This document shows, one piece after another, positions 5,706 through 6,080 of a stretch of 6,080 nt of DNA (position 1 is its first letter; each line of letters opens with the position of its first letter). The stretch is taken from positions 1 to 6,080 of the forward strand of contig JAFDHR010000349.1 of assembly GCA_019308645.1 (NCBI GenBank), given 5' to 3'. The translations under genes were made by a program, and so were the position numbers. The notes beneath the pieces are model-generated. The model ran no database searches and was not told the DNA's origin. It saw only the letters and a program-made list of their open reading frames with translations. This DNA is from Deltaproteobacteria bacterium. Its GTDB lineage: Bacteria; Desulfobacterota; DSM-4660; Desulfatiglandales; B25-G16.

Positions 5706-6080
5706 ATGGATATTCTTTTCTTTAAGTTGACTCTTATCGTATACCTCATAGCTTCAGCCGGTTTTTTATTCTTTATCATAAAGAAAAATAAAAAAGTTGG
5801 GTACTGGTCGCACAGGATTATGCTTCTCGGGTTTGCGCTTCATTCAATCTACCTAATCCTTAGCTATTATCAGCTCGGCGCTGTGCCTGCATTAACCTTT
5901 AAGACATCCCTCTCTTTTCTCTCCTGGACGATAATCGCCGCATATATCATTTTTCAGATAAAATTCAAGCTGATGGTGTTAGGTTCATTTGTCGTTCCCT
6001 TCTCCACTTTTTTGATGATTATCTCCTCGACAATCCCCATCTCAACAATCACAGTGAGGCCTATCTTTAAAGGCCTCTGG
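5706..6080 (+). CDS. ccsA: CcsA/HemX-like cytochrome c assembly membrane protein, 3' truncated by window
   Basis: ATG at 5706 opens a frame that runs to the window end (125 codons). It starts 3 nt after the upstream stop, with AAAGAG about 9 nt before it. Four hydrophobic segments are visible, at about residues 5-25, 37-57, 67-86 and 89-110, separated by short basic loops (KKNKK at 26-30, KFK at 86-88). H46 in a GFALHSIYL context and the FKTSLSFLSWTI pattern resemble the N-terminal half of the CcsA/ResC/HemX family. Full-length CcsA handles heme export and ligation at the outer membrane face for c-type cytochromes. The diagnostic tryptophan-rich WWD region lies beyond the window, so CcsA and HemX (a membrane protein linked to glutamyl-tRNA reductase, often beside hemA) cannot be separated. 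The position after precorrin-2 dehydrogenase fits either role. Confidence 0.8.
   Translation, partial: MDILFFKLTLIVYLIASAGFLFFIIKKNKKVGYWSHRIMLLGFALHSIYLILSYYQLGAVPALTFKTSLSFLSWTIIAAYIIFQIKFKLMVLGSFVVPFSTFLMIISSTIPISTITVRPIFKGLW

Noticed and set aside
5564..5779. Minus-strand open frame across the precorrin-2 dehydrogenase/ccsA junction
   Set aside because: It is antisense to two well-supported genes that are only 3 nt apart.
6056..6077. 7-bp inverted repeat GAGGCCT/AGGCCTC with an 8-nt loop
   Set aside because: It lies inside the ccsA-like reading frame, with no T-run visible before the window ends; a coincidence of codon choice is the simplest reading.

Overview
The window looks like a chromosomal segment of an anaerobic or microaerophilic bacterium, most plausibly a Desulfobacterota-type (delta-proteobacterial) lineage. 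This assignment is inference. It rests on a cation/proton antiporter with cytosolic RCK domains, a P-II-like regulator with tandem domains, and a stand-alone precorrin-2 dehydrogenase placed just before a CcsA/HemX-type membrane protein. GGTTCMA-type heptamer repeats lie between the genes. Base composition is moderately AT-rich, most of all between genes. No rRNA, tRNA, CRISPR array or intact transposon was found.

Layout, left to right. (1) Positions 1-435 (+) hold the 3' part of a P-II-like gene that begins before the window. (2) Positions 436-847 are a convergent intergenic stretch with one doubtful 62-codon ORF (586-774). (3) Positions 848-3000 (-) are a two-gene operon: a 661-aa KefB/CPA2-type antiporter with RCK_N and RCK_C domains, followed by a 50-aa zinc-ribbon protein (848-1000). 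The ribosome-binding site of the zinc-ribbon gene overlaps the antiporter stop codon. (4) Positions 3001-3794 are about 0.8 kb with no intact gene. It holds a strong Shine-Dalgarno followed by a 13-codon ORF that resembles the N-terminus of an IS607-type recombinase, a 9-bp inverted repeat, a heptamer repeat, a diverged pair of inverted repeats (3408-3698), and an AT-rich promoter-like stretch with a possible leader hairpin. (5) Positions 3807-6080 (+) hold a radical SAM protein with an unusual CX4CX2C cluster motif, a precorrin-2 dehydrogenase/sirohydrochlorin ferrochelatase-type protein, and the first 125 codons of a CcsA/HemX-like protein cut by the window end.

How the genes fit together. 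The right-hand cluster points to tetrapyrrole metabolism (sirohydrochlorin/siroheme, and possibly siroheme-derived heme) coupled to cytochrome c maturation. The last two genes are only 3 nt apart and are surely co-transcribed. The radical SAM gene sits 60 nt upstream on the same strand and is probably in the same transcript, but its reaction cannot be read from the sequence. The left-hand antiporter/zinc-ribbon pair is a separate unit, transcribed divergently from the right-hand cluster, and probably serves K+/Na+/H+ homeostasis. The points most worth a second look are the zinc-ribbon microprotein, the CX4CX2C radical SAM enzyme beside tetrapyrrole genes, and the repeat-rich intergenic region.
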